Shown: positions 35,064 through 43,362 of the stretch, one piece after another
Position numbering within the stretch: the first letter of the stretch is position 1
How the letters are laid out: each line of letters opens with the position of its first letter
Origin: Saccharothrix tamanrassetensis
GTDB taxonomy: Bacteria > Actinomycetota > Actinomycetes > Mycobacteriales > Pseudonocardiaceae
Length of the DNA: 64,000 nucleotides
Direction: 5' to 3'
NCBI RefSeq assembly: GCF_014203665.1
Contig: NZ_JACHJN010000014.1
Coordinates: forward strand, 62,001 to 126,000
Translations under genes and position numbers: made by a program
Notes under the pieces: generated by a model
The model's database searches: none
What the model was told of the DNA's origin: nothing
Seen by the model: only the letters and a program-made list of their open reading frames with translations

Positions 35064-36253
35064 AGAAGATCCTCGCCCTGACCGCCGTGCTCGTCCTGGT
35101 GTGCACGGGTACCGCGTCCGCCGCCGTCACGTGGACGACGGCGAACTCCACCGCGACCGGAGACCAGGACAACGCCGCCGTTTCGACCGTGCGCAACGGG
35201 TACACGGCCGTGGTGTGGGAGGACGACCGCGACTCGGCGACTCCGGCCGACCCCGTGCACAGCGACGTTTGGATCAGGTTGTTCAAGGACGGCGTGTCGC
35301 GGTACGAGAAGAAGCTGTCCGCAGGCGGCACGGGTGACTGGCGGCACGTGCAGCCCGACGTGTCGCTGCACGACGACGGCAGCGCGGTCGTGGTTTGGTC
35401 GGAAGACCCGGACGGCAACGGTTTCTACAACATCGCCGTACGGGTGGTGCGGACCGACGGCACGATCGCCGGTTCCGCGACCGCCAACGCCTCGTCCGAC
35501 GGCCAACAGAGCGTCCCAGCGGTGGCCGCCGACCCGGACACGGCCGGGTTCGCGGTGACCTGGGAGGACAAGCAGTCCACCACCGAACCAACCGTCCGGG
35601 TGGCGGGTTTCGCGTCCGTGTCGTCGAAGACGTACGAGGCGCAGGTGCACACGGCCGGCGGCACGCACCAGCGCCCGGACGTCGCGATGGGCGCGGCGGG
35701 CAACGCGATCGTGGTGTGGGACGAGGATGGCGACGGCAACGGCTTCTTCAACGTGGCACGCAAGATCCTCACCCCGTCCGGTGGGGTGAAGCTGGCGCAG
35801 GGAGCGGTGAACGTCAGCGGTGGCGGGCAGCAGCGGCACGCTTCCGTGGCGGCGAACTTCAACGGCGACTTCGCGGTTTCCTGGGAGAGCGACCACACCG
35901 GAACGTTGCAGACCGCCGTCCGCTCCTTCAACGCGGCCGGCACGGCACAGTCCACTGTGGATACTCTGGTCGACGGGACCGATCCGCAGATCGGCATCGA
36001 CGACCAGCGCGGCGTCGTGGTCACCTCGGTGGTCGCGTCCGACGTGCACACGCAGGGCCTCAACCCGGACGGTTCGGTCACGGGCCGGCTCCCCCGCCAG
36101 GCCACCGACCAGACCGTGACGGGACGGCAGGACGAGCCCGCGATCGGTGTGGACGCGTGGGGTCTGATCACCGTCGCGTACACGGATGACAACGACGGCA
36201 ACGGCTTCGACCAGGTCTACCTCGGCACCGGGTGGCAGAACAGCTCCTGGTGA
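35060..36253 (+). CDS. Secreted repeat protein, probable beta-propeller
   Basis: A 397-residue exported protein with a signal peptide (KKILALTAVLVLVCTGTASA). The mature part is made of about seven repeats of 45-55 residues. Each ends in a strand and turn of the type AVVVWSEDPDGNGFYNIA, AIVVWDEDGDGNGFFNVA or ITVAYTDDNDGNGFDQVY. The DxDGNG turns could bind calcium. The regular spacing suggests a seven-bladed beta-propeller. It is translationally coupled to the PhoD phosphatase (ATGA overlap), so it may tether that enzyme or bind a surface polymer. No catalytic residues are apparent. A strong terminator follows. Confidence 0.83.
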   Translation: MKKILALTAVLVLVCTGTASAAVTWTTANSTATGDQDNAAVSTVRNGYTAVVWEDDRDSATPADPVHSDVWIRLFKDGVSRYEKKLSAGGTGDWRHVQPDVSLHDDGSAVVVWSEDPDGNGFYNIAVRVVRTDGTIAGSATANASSDGQQSVPAVAADPDTAGFAVTWEDKQSTTEPTVRVAGFASVSSKTYEAQVHTAGGTHQRPDVAMGAAGNAIVVWDEDGDGNGFFNVARKILTPSGGVKLAQGAVNVSGGGQQRHASVAANFNGDFAVSWESDHTGTLQTAVRSFNAAGTAQSTVDTLVDGTDPQIGIDDQRGVVVTSVVASDVHTQGLNPDGSVTGRLPRQATDQTVTGRQDEPAIGVDAWGLITVAYTDDNDGNGFDQVYLGTGWQNSSW

Positions 36254-36261
36254 CGTCGGGG

Positions 36262-36290
36262 CGCGGCGCGTTCTCCCGGAACGCGCCGCG
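36262..36290. terminator. Strong terminator after the PhoD operon
   Basis: Perfect 12-bp GC stem (36262-36273 with 36279-36290) around TCCCG, 8 bases after the stop of the propeller gene. Confidence 0.85.
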
Positions 36291-36520
36291 TCACCCGTCC
36301 ACCGCCACCATCGACATGCCCTCCGGCTCCCGCGCCATCCAGACTGCCCGCCATCCGGGCCGTCTGCGCCACCGACGGCGGCGACCAGGAGGCGGCGCGG
36401 CGCAGCGGCCGGTCCCCGACGAACAGCTTGTCCCTGACCCGCCAGGCCGTCCGCCGTCGCGCGCTCGGTGACTTCGGGCAGCGCCGTGGCGAGCCGTCGC
36501 ACGTCGTCCCGGGTGGCCAT
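36285..36520 (-). pseudogene. Remnant of a MmcQ/YjbR-family gene
   Basis: Reading from an ATG at 36520, the start MATRDDVRRLATALPEVTER is that of YjbR-like (DUF419) proteins, which normally continue with a WRVRDKLF motif. That motif, read WRVRDKLFVGDRPLRRA, is present but in another frame, and AREPEGMSMVAVDG follows in a third. The C-terminal part of the family, about 40 residues, is missing and the trace ends in the terminator of the neighbouring operon. The gene therefore looks frameshifted and cut short. Confidence 0.62.
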
Positions 36521-36627
36521 GCCGAACGCCGGCCCGGTTGCGTGTTTGTGCAACGCACCCGTGGCCCTTGCCCGCCGGAGCGGTCGCGAGGTTGGGTGTC
36601 GGTGTCGGACGAAGGGGGAGACAGGGC

Positions 36628-37662
36628 ATGGCGGCGAGGCACGCGGGGCTGCCCCACGGTGCGGCGATCCCGACGCTGGTGCGCTGGGGGCTGTCGCCGG
36701 ACGCCGACCTCGTCTACCGGACGCTGGCCACGTTCGGGCCCCGCGCCCTCCCCGTGCTCGCGTCGGACCTGGGGCTGCCGCCGCGCCGGGTGGGCGTCGC
36801 GCTGGAGGAGCTGGCCGCCGTCCGGGCGGTCGTCGTGCCGGGCCGGTCGCACGAGGTGTGGGCGCCCGCGCCACCCGCCACCGTGCTCGCCGAGGTGCGC
36901 CGGCGCCGGCCCAGGGTGGTCGACCTGGACGAGTACGCCCGACGTCACCGGGCGGTGGTCGGGGCGGTGCTGCCGCAGGTCGGGGGCCTGCGCGCGAACC
37001 ACCTCGCGGACCGTGCGACGACCCGGCAGCGGATCGCCGAGCTGATCGCGGTGGAGCGCCGCGAGCACCTGTCGGTCAACCCGGAGCGGTCCTTCGCGCC
37101 CGACGCGGCCCGCGCCGCGCTGCCGTTGGACCGCCGACTGCTGGCCCGCGGCGTGCGGGTGCGCACGTGCGGCGTGCCGCCGTCGGACGGCGACGCGAGC
37201 TGCGCGGCGGCCCGCGAGCTGGCCACCCTGGGCTGGGACTACCGGGAGCGCCCGGACGTGCCGCTGAAGCTGATGGTGTTCGACCGGCGGGTGGCGCTGC
37301 TGCCCGCCGATCCGCTCGACCTGGAGGCGGGTGCGTTCGAGATCGACGAGCCCGCCGTGGTGGGTGCCTTCATCGCCCTGTTCGAACAGCTGTGGTCCAC
37401 AGCCAGAGACCCGCGGAGGGGCGGCGTGCCACCGATCGCGCTCACGCCCAGGGAGCAGGCGGTGCTCGCCTTGCTCGCCGAGGGGCACACCGACTCGTCG
37501 GCCGCGCAGCAGCTCGGGATCAGCCGGCGCACCATCGCCTACACGATGCGCACGCTGATGGACCGGGTCGGCGTGGAGAACCGGTTCCAGCTCGGCTTGG
37601 CGCTGGGCGCCACCCGTGTCGTGGCGCCGCTGTCCGAAGCGCCGCAAGGGGATGACGGGTGA
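36628..37662 (+). CDS. LuxR-family regulator with a TrmB-like N-terminus
   Basis: A 344-residue transcription factor. The first about 70 residues (LVRWGLSPDADLVYRTLATF, then LASDLGLPPRRVGVALEELA) form a TrmB-like winged helix. The middle region resembles the PLD-like ligand domain seen in such proteins. The C-terminal LuxR helix-turn-helix reads LTPREQAVLALLAEGHTDSS, then QQLGISRRTIAYTMRTLMDR. The ATG at 36628 after GGGGGAGA is used. Proteins of this build are common in actinobacterial genomes and often tied to secondary metabolism, but its targets are unknown. Confidence 0.87.
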   Translation: MAARHAGLPHGAAIPTLVRWGLSPDADLVYRTLATFGPRALPVLASDLGLPPRRVGVALEELAAVRAVVVPGRSHEVWAPAPPATVLAEVRRRRPRVVDLDEYARRHRAVVGAVLPQVGGLRANHLADRATTRQRIAELIAVERREHLSVNPERSFAPDAARAALPLDRRLLARGVRVRTCGVPPSDGDASCAAARELATLGWDYRERPDVPLKLMVFDRRVALLPADPLDLEAGAFEIDEPAVVGAFIALFEQLWSTARDPRRGGVPPIALTPREQAVLALLAEGHTDSSAAQQLGISRRTIAYTMRTLMDRVGVENRFQLGLALGATRVVAPLSEAPQGDDG

Positions 37663-37797
37663 CGCGGCGCGCCCCGCGCGAACCCGCGGCGCTCCGGTGA
37701 CGGGCGTCGGACGAGCTGTCGAGGGGTCGGCTCGTCCGTCGCCACCGGAAGGCCGCTGAGCGCGGTCGCGGGCGTTGCGGGAGCACTGCCCGAGTAA

Positions 37798-37856
37798 TCG
37801 TTGGTGCAACCAACGAGTGGGTGTATCGTTGGCCGTGCCAACATTGGTGAGACCAA
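37798..37856 (+). promoter_or_regulatory. Three tandem operators and candidate promoter before the epoxide hydrolase
   Basis: Three copies of an inverted repeat GTTGGT-N3-ACCAAC: 37798-37816 with 8-bp arms, 37828-37842 with 6-bp arms (GTTGGC/GCCAAC), and 37844-37856 with 5-bp arms. A plausible promoter, TTGGTG (37801) and TATCGT (37824) with a 17-base spacer, is covered by the first two copies. The third adjoins the ribosome binding site. This is the pattern of tight repression by a dimeric regulator, most likely TetR type. No such gene is adjacent, so the regulator should act in trans. Confidence 0.65.
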
Positions 37857-37866
37857 CGGAGTGACC

Positions 37867-38940
37867 ATGATCGAGCCGTTCAAGCTGGACGTCCCGCAGG
37901 CCGACCTGGACGACCTGCGCGACCGCCTGGCCCGCACCCGCTGGCCGGACGAGCTGCCCGACGCGGGCCGCGACTACGGCTTCCCGCTCGGCCGGACCCG
38001 TGAGCTGGTGGCGCGGTGGCAGGCGTTCGACTGGCGGGCGCAGGAGGCGGCGCTCAACGCGTGGCCGCAGTTCACCACCGTGGTCGACGGGCAGCGGGTG
38101 CACTTCCTGCACGTCCGGTCACCCCGCGAGGACGCCCTGCCGCTCGTGCTGACCCACGGCTGGCCGGGTTCCGTGCTGGACTTCCTGGACGTCGCCGAGC
38201 CGCTGTCCCGGGACTTCCACCTGGTGATCCCGTCCATCCCGGGCTCCGGTCCGTCCGGCCCGACCCGGGACCGGGGCTGGGACGTCGACCGGGTGGCCCG
38301 CGCCTGGGCGGTGCTGATGGGCCGCCTGGGCTACCGGCGGTACGGCGCGCAGGGCGGCGACTGGGGCTCGGGCATCTCGCGCGCGCTGGGTGCGGTCGCA
38401 CCGGACGAGGTGGTCGGCGTGCACCTGAACTACGTGCCCACTCCCCCGCCGCCGAGCACCGACGGGTTGTCCGACACGGACCTGGACCGGGTGGGCAGGA
38501 TCAGGCGCTTCCTGGCCCAACGGCCCGGCTACCAGGTGATGCACGCGACCCGGCCGCAGACCGTGGCGTACGGGTTGACCGACTCGCCGGTCGGGCTGCT
38601 GGGCTGGGTGGGCGACAAGTTCACCGAGTGGCTGGACCCCGCGTCGGACGTGGACGACGACAAGCTGCTCGCCACCGTGTCGCTGTACTGGCTGACCGGC
38701 ACGGCGGGGTCGGCGCTCAGGATCACCCGCGAGACCGCCGGCGGCGCCACCCCGTGCCCCGTGCCGGTGGGCGTGGCGGTGTTCGCGCGGGACATCATCC
38801 TGCCGGTGCGCGGGGTGGTGGAGAAGCTGTACGACGTGCGTCGGTGGACGGAGTTCGACCGGGGCGGCCACTTCCCGGCGCTGGAGACCCCGGAGCTGCT
38901 GGTGGAGGACGTCCGCGCGTTCTTCGCCGACCTCCGGTGA
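37867..38940 (+). CDS. Epoxide hydrolase (EHN-domain alpha/beta hydrolase)
   Basis: A 357-residue enzyme of the microsomal-type epoxide hydrolase group. It begins with the EHN domain (MIEPFKLDVPQADLDDLRDR). The hydrolase core has the oxyanion motif LTHGWPGS near residue 97, the nucleophile aspartate in QGGDWGSGI near 165, and the catalytic histidine in FDRGGHFPALE near 337. It opens epoxides to diols in the cytoplasm, often for detoxification. The ATG at 37867 follows a GGAG site. Three tandem operators upstream suggest strong inducible control. Confidence 0.93.
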   Translation: MIEPFKLDVPQADLDDLRDRLARTRWPDELPDAGRDYGFPLGRTRELVARWQAFDWRAQEAALNAWPQFTTVVDGQRVHFLHVRSPREDALPLVLTHGWPGSVLDFLDVAEPLSRDFHLVIPSIPGSGPSGPTRDRGWDVDRVARAWAVLMGRLGYRRYGAQGGDWGSGISRALGAVAPDEVVGVHLNYVPTPPPPSTDGLSDTDLDRVGRIRRFLAQRPGYQVMHATRPQTVAYGLTDSPVGLLGWVGDKFTEWLDPASDVDDDKLLATVSLYWLTGTAGSALRITRETAGGATPCPVPVGVAVFARDIILPVRGVVEKLYDVRRWTEFDRGGHFPALETPELLVEDVRAFFADLR

Positions 38941-38969
38941 CGTCGGACTCCCAGCGGACCGGGTGGAGG

Positions 38970-38987
38970 CCTGGGGGCCTTCCCAGG
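38970..38987. terminator. Short hairpin between convergent genes
   Basis: 6-bp stem (38970-38975 with 38982-38987), 6-base loop, lying between the epoxide hydrolase stop and the end of the opposite gene. A weak terminator candidate. Confidence 0.4.
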
Positions 38988-38988
38988 T

Positions 38989-39810
38989 CTAGGGCTTCTT
39001 CCACACGACGACATCCAGCGTCAGCTTCCCGGGGTCGCCGCCCTTGTCGCGGATGACGATCCGCGCGACCGCACCGCCGGTCGTCTTCACGCAGAACGCC
39101 GCGCCGACGTCGAGATCATCCGCCGGGATGTCGTCGTCGTACCCGGCTGTCGCACAGGTGGTCGGGGTCGCGTCCGGCTTGACGGGTGCGATCTCTTCGG
39201 ACGTCCACAGGTAGCCGCCGTCGTAGCGGAGGTCGTACTTGCCGGGAACCGCCTCCCGGTCGGCATCCCAGTCCGGTTCCCGGGAGTCCAGGTCCACGGC
39301 GTGGTCGTCGGTCAGCTGGAGCGGGGTCGGACCGCTCTCCCGGCCGATGACGGGGGCGGCGGGTGCGGTCGTCGCGGTCGGCTGGACGACGGGGCCGGAG
39401 AGCTCCGCCGCGCGCGTGGTCCCGCCGACCGTCGGGCTGCCCGCGTCGGGCGGTGTGTCCGCCGGCGAACGGCTGACCACGGCGGTGATCGTCACCGCGC
39501 CCGCGACGATGCCGATGACCGCCAGGAACACCCACTTGTCGACGGGTCCGCCCCGACTCGTGATCAACTGCACCGTGCCCAGGAGCAGTGCGACCGCGCC
39601 GACGACCACCACGATGTTCCGCGTCGATCCCGCGAGCACCGCCAGCACCGCCGCCACGTCTGCCACGATCCCGATCAACCACAGCCGCTGCGACACCGGC
39701 CTGTGCTCCGGTCCAGCCGGCCCCGGCGAGCCCTGCCGCGGTTGTGCCGGCCGACTGTGCTGCCACTGTCCCGGTGCGCCCTGCTGCGGTCGCCCAGGTC
39801 GACTCGTCAC
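38989..39810 (-). CDS. Membrane protein, third gene of the ATPase/ligand-sensor operon
   Basis: A 273-residue protein. A disordered Pro/Gln/Gly-rich cytoplasmic start of about 40 residues leads into three or four membrane helices (near LIGIVADVAAVLAVLAG, IVVVVGAVALLLGTVQLI and VFLAVIGIVAGAVTITAVV). An extracellular domain of about 140 residues follows, with two cysteines (TTCATAG and AAFCVKTTGG) and the closing ARIVIRDKGGDPGKLTLDVVVW. The GTG at 39810 follows CAGGAGGA and is preferred to a start 84 bases upstream. I do not recognise the domain. It follows the ligand-binding protein gene by about 80 bases and likely belongs to the same system. Confidence 0.72.
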   Translation of the reverse strand: MTSRPGRPQQGAPGQWQHSRPAQPRQGSPGPAGPEHRPVSQRLWLIGIVADVAAVLAVLAGSTRNIVVVVGAVALLLGTVQLITSRGGPVDKWVFLAVIGIVAGAVTITAVVSRSPADTPPDAGSPTVGGTTRAAELSGPVVQPTATTAPAAPVIGRESGPTPLQLTDDHAVDLDSREPDWDADREAVPGKYDLRYDGGYLWTSEEIAPVKPDATPTTCATAGYDDDIPADDLDVGAAFCVKTTGGAVARIVIRDKGGDPGKLTLDVVVWKKP

Positions 39811-39870
39811 CCGTTCCTCCTGCACCTGCTGAGCACGATCCTGTTCACACGTGGAATCCGACGACGGGTA

Positions 39871-39919
39871 GCTCACCGGCAGAGGGTTGCTCACCGGCAG
39901 TGGGTGCTCGCCGGTGAGC
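39871..39919 (-). repeat. Alternative hairpin at the end of the ligand-binding gene
   Basis: The arm GCTCACCGGC occurs twice (39871-39880 and 39889-39898), and one complementary arm GCCGGTGAGC lies at 39910-39919. Either copy can pair with it, giving two mutually exclusive 10-bp hairpins that overlap the stop codon (39891-39893). It may reduce read-through to the third gene. Confidence 0.5.
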
Positions 39920-41483
39920 TCTGCGCGTCGACCCGAACGGTCACCGGGCGGTCGCCTTCACGGGGTGGGCACAGCTGCACGGCCACCGGGTCGCCGGTCC
40001 GGTTGCCGCTGTTGTCGAACTCGATCCGCCCACCGGCCCCGAGGCGTCCGCTACCCGCCGCGAACCCGCTGATGGCGCTGTTGAGCACACTGCGCGTCAC
40101 CTCGCTGTTGACACTCAACGTCCGCACCGCCTCCGACATCGTGTAGAGGGCGTCATACGCGTTGATCGCCCAGCCACCGTCCAGGTGCCTCAGGTCGAAA
40201 CCGGCCGCCTCGAACAGGTCCTCCAAGGTCGAGAACTCGGTGTTGCTGCCGCGCAACGAATCCGCGTCGGCCAACGGCGTGTAGACCAACCTCAGCGTGC
40301 CGTCCCGGAACACCGTCGACCTCAACGCCTGCCCGCGCGCCCCCTCCAGTTCCGGGTCGACCTCCGGCACCCGCATCCGGACCGCGTCCGAGGTGCTGGC
40401 CACGGTGATCGAGGTCGCCTCGCACAGGCCGTTGCGGTACTGCTCGTCGATGCTGCGCAGGAACCGGCCCAGGTCGCGGCTGCGGGCGATGTAGAACGCG
40501 GTCACGCTGCCCGGCCGGCCGCAGATCCGTTGCGCGGCGAGGCTCACCGTGGCCGGGTCGGTGGGGTCGAACTTCACCTCCGGGCGCTCGCCCAGTCTGC
40601 GCACGAACGGCAGGGCCGTGCAGGTGTACGGGTCGCGCTTGTCGTTCGGCGTCACGATGAAGTCCGGCCCGGTCTTGAGGAAGTCGCCGAGCAGCCTGAT
40701 CTGCTTGGAGTTGCGGTGCGCCACGCGGTAGAAGTAGCCCTCGCCGATCCCGTTGTCGTAGTTGGCGCTCTCGTCGCACGTCGAGTAGTCGGGCCGGTCG
40801 TCGGCCGAGCCGTCGGCGTCGAAGCCCTCGGCCGTGATCAGGGCGCCCACCATCGGCATCGGTTGGCCTGGAGCGCCGAGCACGTCCGCGGCGTCGGCCG
40901 AACGCTGGTCGCTCAGGCCCATGCCGACCACACCCACCACCGAGGGGTCGTCCCGCAGGATCTCCGCGACCCGCGTCGCCGCCTGCTGGGTCGCGCCCAT
41001 GTGCGCGACCTTGAGCAGCAACGGGTGGATGCACCCGACGCCGTTCGCCCTCGCCTGAGCCGCGGCGTAGCCCTCGATCTCGTGCAACGTGCGCCCGCCG
41101 CCGTTCGGCGAGGTCAGCGTGGACAGCACGGCCACCGTCACCGGGGCCGCGCCCGGCTGGCAGCCCGCCTTGCCCGCGTTCGCGTTCTGCTCGGCGATCT
41201 TCGCCAGCACCGGCCCGAACGCGTCCAGCCCGAACGCGTACGGCCCGGAACTGACGCCGACGCACTCGCCGCCCGCCGACCAGATGTCCCCGGACGGCGC
41301 GCCGTCCCGGCAGCTCAGCCGGGCGGACAGCCAGTCCACCGCCAGGTAGCCGGGTAACGCGGCGACCAGCACGGCCGCCACCACCACGACCCGCAGCCAC
41401 TTGTCCCACCAGCCCCGGAAGAACTTGTTCCGGCGCGGGTAGACCTTCAGGTGGAACCTGTTCCTCAGCTCTTCCGGCGGCAT
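39891..41483 (-). CDS. Membrane-anchored type 1 periplasmic binding-fold protein
   Basis: A 530-residue protein. A short basic cytoplasmic start (LKVYPRRNKFFRGWWDKW) is followed by one membrane helix (VVVVAAVLVAALPGYLAV), so it is a tail-out membrane protein, not a lipoprotein. The outer part is a two-lobed Leu/Ile/Val-type binding fold: VAVLSTLTSPNG, EGYAAAQARANG, VVGVVGMGLSDQRS, GEGYFYRVAHRNSKQ and WAINAYDALYTMSEAV. Several cysteine pairs suggest disulfides. No permease genes accompany it, so it is more likely a receptor than part of a transporter. The ATG at 41483 has a GAGAGGAG site. It lies 28 bases after the P-loop ATPase gene. Confidence 0.85.
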   Translation of the reverse strand: MPPEELRNRFHLKVYPRRNKFFRGWWDKWLRVVVVAAVLVAALPGYLAVDWLSARLSCRDGAPSGDIWSAGGECVGVSSGPYAFGLDAFGPVLAKIAEQNANAGKAGCQPGAAPVTVAVLSTLTSPNGGGRTLHEIEGYAAAQARANGVGCIHPLLLKVAHMGATQQAATRVAEILRDDPSVVGVVGMGLSDQRSADAADVLGAPGQPMPMVGALITAEGFDADGSADDRPDYSTCDESANYDNGIGEGYFYRVAHRNSKQIRLLGDFLKTGPDFIVTPNDKRDPYTCTALPFVRRLGERPEVKFDPTDPATVSLAAQRICGRPGSVTAFYIARSRDLGRFLRSIDEQYRNGLCEATSITVASTSDAVRMRVPEVDPELEGARGQALRSTVFRDGTLRLVYTPLADADSLRGSNTEFSTLEDLFEAAGFDLRHLDGGWAINAYDALYTMSEAVRTLSVNSEVTRSVLNSAISGFAAGSGRLGAGGRIEFDNSGNRTGDPVAVQLCPPREGDRPVTVRVDAQSSPASTHCR

Positions 41484-41511
41484 CGCCGCGGCTCCTCTCC
41501 GGTCCTTCCGG

Positions 41512-43362
41512 TCAGCACAGCCGCTCCGCCAGGCGGTGGTAGTGCTGGGCACGCAGCAGGAACGCCTCGGAGGAGCCCGCCAGGGTGCGGAAGTCGTTCT
41601 CCGCCAACAGGTATCGGCGGCACAGCGCCTTGCGCTCGCTCAGCCTGGGGTCACCGAGCGCGTGCAGGGTGCCGATCAGCCGGCGGACCAGGTCCCGGCC
41701 GTCCACCGCGGCCGACTGCGGTTCGGCGACCAGCCGGGGCGTGGCGGTGATGCCGTCCAGCAGGGCCAGCCACTCCTCGTCCGCCAGGTCGGGCAGCAGT
41801 TCGCCGAGCTCCGCCGCGACCAGGGCGGTGTCGCCCAGGGCGAGCTCGTGGTGCAGGCGTCCGGCGTGGTCGCCGTCCGCCAGGGCCTGGTCGCGCAGCG
41901 CGGTGAACACGGTGACCCAGTCCTGGCCGTCCGAGCGGGCCGCGAGGGCGCGCAGACCCAGGTAGCGGATGAACCTCGGCAACGCGGGCAGCCCCTGCGG
42001 GCTGCGGCCGGACCACAGCGTGGTGGACATCATCAGGTCGAGGCCGGGCGGGTGGTCCAGCAGTTCGCGCAGCTTCCCGGCCTCGGTCCGGTCGCGGGCG
42101 GCGGACAGCGTCACCAGGTGCTCGCCGACGTCGTCACCAGGCCCCAGGCCCTTGACGATCCGGCCCAGCAGCTCCTCCTCGACGGTGAGGCTCGCGGTGG
42201 TGCCGGGGCGGCCGAGCACCTCGTCCACCCGGTCCACCAGGCCGGGCGCGGTCTCCAGGGCGCGCAGCACCAGGTCGGTCGCGGCGGCGTGGCCACCGGT
42301 CAGCCGGTAGACGGCGTCGGCGACCCGGCGGGTGCCCAGCTCCGGCGGCCAGATGTGGGCGCGGGCCATGTCGTGCACGTCCTGCTCGGTGAGCTCGCCG
42401 AGGTCGATGGCCAGCCACGACGGGCGCGCCTCGTCCCGGCCCGGCAGGTCGGCCGCGAGCCGTCCGCCGCTGGTGGTGACCACCACCAGCGGGTCGACCG
42501 GGGTGGTGGACGGGTCGGGCGAGCGGTTGGCGCGGCTGCGCCGCATCCGCAGCAGGGCCGCGATGAACGACCGCGCGGTGGGCACGTCCCCCTCGTCCAG
42601 CAGCACCAGCGCGTTCCACGGCCGCCCGGCGACCCGAGCGAGGCTCTCCCGCACGTCCGCGAGCAGCGCGGCCACCAGCAGGTCGTCCACGTCGCCGCGC
42701 ACGTCCGCGGTGTCGATCGCGGCCTGCCTGCTCAGCTGCACCAGCGCGGCCACCGGGTCGAACCGCAGCCTGTTGTCCTGGTGGCCGAACCAGGCCAGCG
42801 ATTCGTCCCAGGTGAACTTGGCCAGCTTGGACGCCCTCCTCAGCCGGTCGACGATGGCCTGCGCCACCGTGTCGGCCACGACGTCCGCGCCGGGCACGTT
42901 CGGCGTCACCGCGCCGAGCGAGGTCCCCAGCAGGGAGCCGACCAGCGTGATCAGCGCGTCGCGGTCGCGGTACTCGATGAGCCGCCGGCGCATGGTCTGC
43001 TTGGCCCGCTCGGGGTCGACATCGGGTACCGGGCTCTCCATCGCGATGTGCGCGAGCACCACGCGCGGGAACTTCACCTCGTACCCGCCGACCTTTTCAC
43101 TCAGCCCCTGCATCACGGCCACCAACAGGGGCCGCAGCGAATGGCTCTCCGGGTCGTCCACCAGACGGGCGTCCACCCATACGGTGGGCGTATCCGCTTT
43201 CCACCGCGACCACTGCGTGTGCAGGAATTCGGTGCGCCCGGAGCCGCCGTACCCCTCGACCACCAGCACCGGCCGGTCGCGGCCGACCGGGACCGGCGGC
43301 GTGCCGTCCACCAGTACCAACTGCTCGACGAGGGATACCAGGCCGGTTCGACCCACGAACAT
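41512..43362 (-). CDS. STAND-like P-loop ATPase
   Basis: A 616-residue cytoplasmic protein. It opens with FVGRTGLVSLVEQL, typical of proteins with an AAA/STAND ATPase module, then a Walker A-like loop VVEGYGGSGRTEFL (residues 34-47) in which the usual lysine is arginine. Walker B is ALVLLDEGD near residue 255, with sensor-like VVVTTSGGR near 300 and a winged-helix-like stretch ending near 400. The C-terminal about 200 residues are helical and Leu/Ala-rich, perhaps a repeat-type sensor. The ATG at 43362 follows GGAGGAG. It heads the operon with the binding-fold protein, suggesting a signalling or effector ATPase rather than an import ATPase. Confidence 0.83.
   Translation of the reverse strand: MFVGRTGLVSLVEQLVLVDGTPPVPVGRDRPVLVVEGYGGSGRTEFLHTQWSRWKADTPTVWVDARLVDDPESHSLRPLLVAVMQGLSEKVGGYEVKFPRVVLAHIAMESPVPDVDPERAKQTMRRRLIEYRDRDALITLVGSLLGTSLGAVTPNVPGADVVADTVAQAIVDRLRRASKLAKFTWDESLAWFGHQDNRLRFDPVAALVQLSRQAAIDTADVRGDVDDLLVAALLADVRESLARVAGRPWNALVLLDEGDVPTARSFIAALLRMRRSRANRSPDPSTTPVDPLVVVTTSGGRLAADLPGRDEARPSWLAIDLGELTEQDVHDMARAHIWPPELGTRRVADAVYRLTGGHAAATDLVLRALETAPGLVDRVDEVLGRPGTTASLTVEEELLGRIVKGLGPGDDVGEHLVTLSAARDRTEAGKLRELLDHPPGLDLMMSTTLWSGRSPQGLPALPRFIRYLGLRALAARSDGQDWVTVFTALRDQALADGDHAGRLHHELALGDTALVAAELGELLPDLADEEWLALLDGITATPRLVAEPQSAAVDGRDLVRRLIGTLHALGDPRLSERKALCRRYLLAENDFRTLAGSSEAFLLRAQHYHRLAERLC

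Noticed and set aside
40185..41357. 390-residue plus-strand frame over the ligand-binding gene
   Set aside because: Low-complexity Arg/Val/His-rich translation; the minus-strand frame encodes a clear binding fold.
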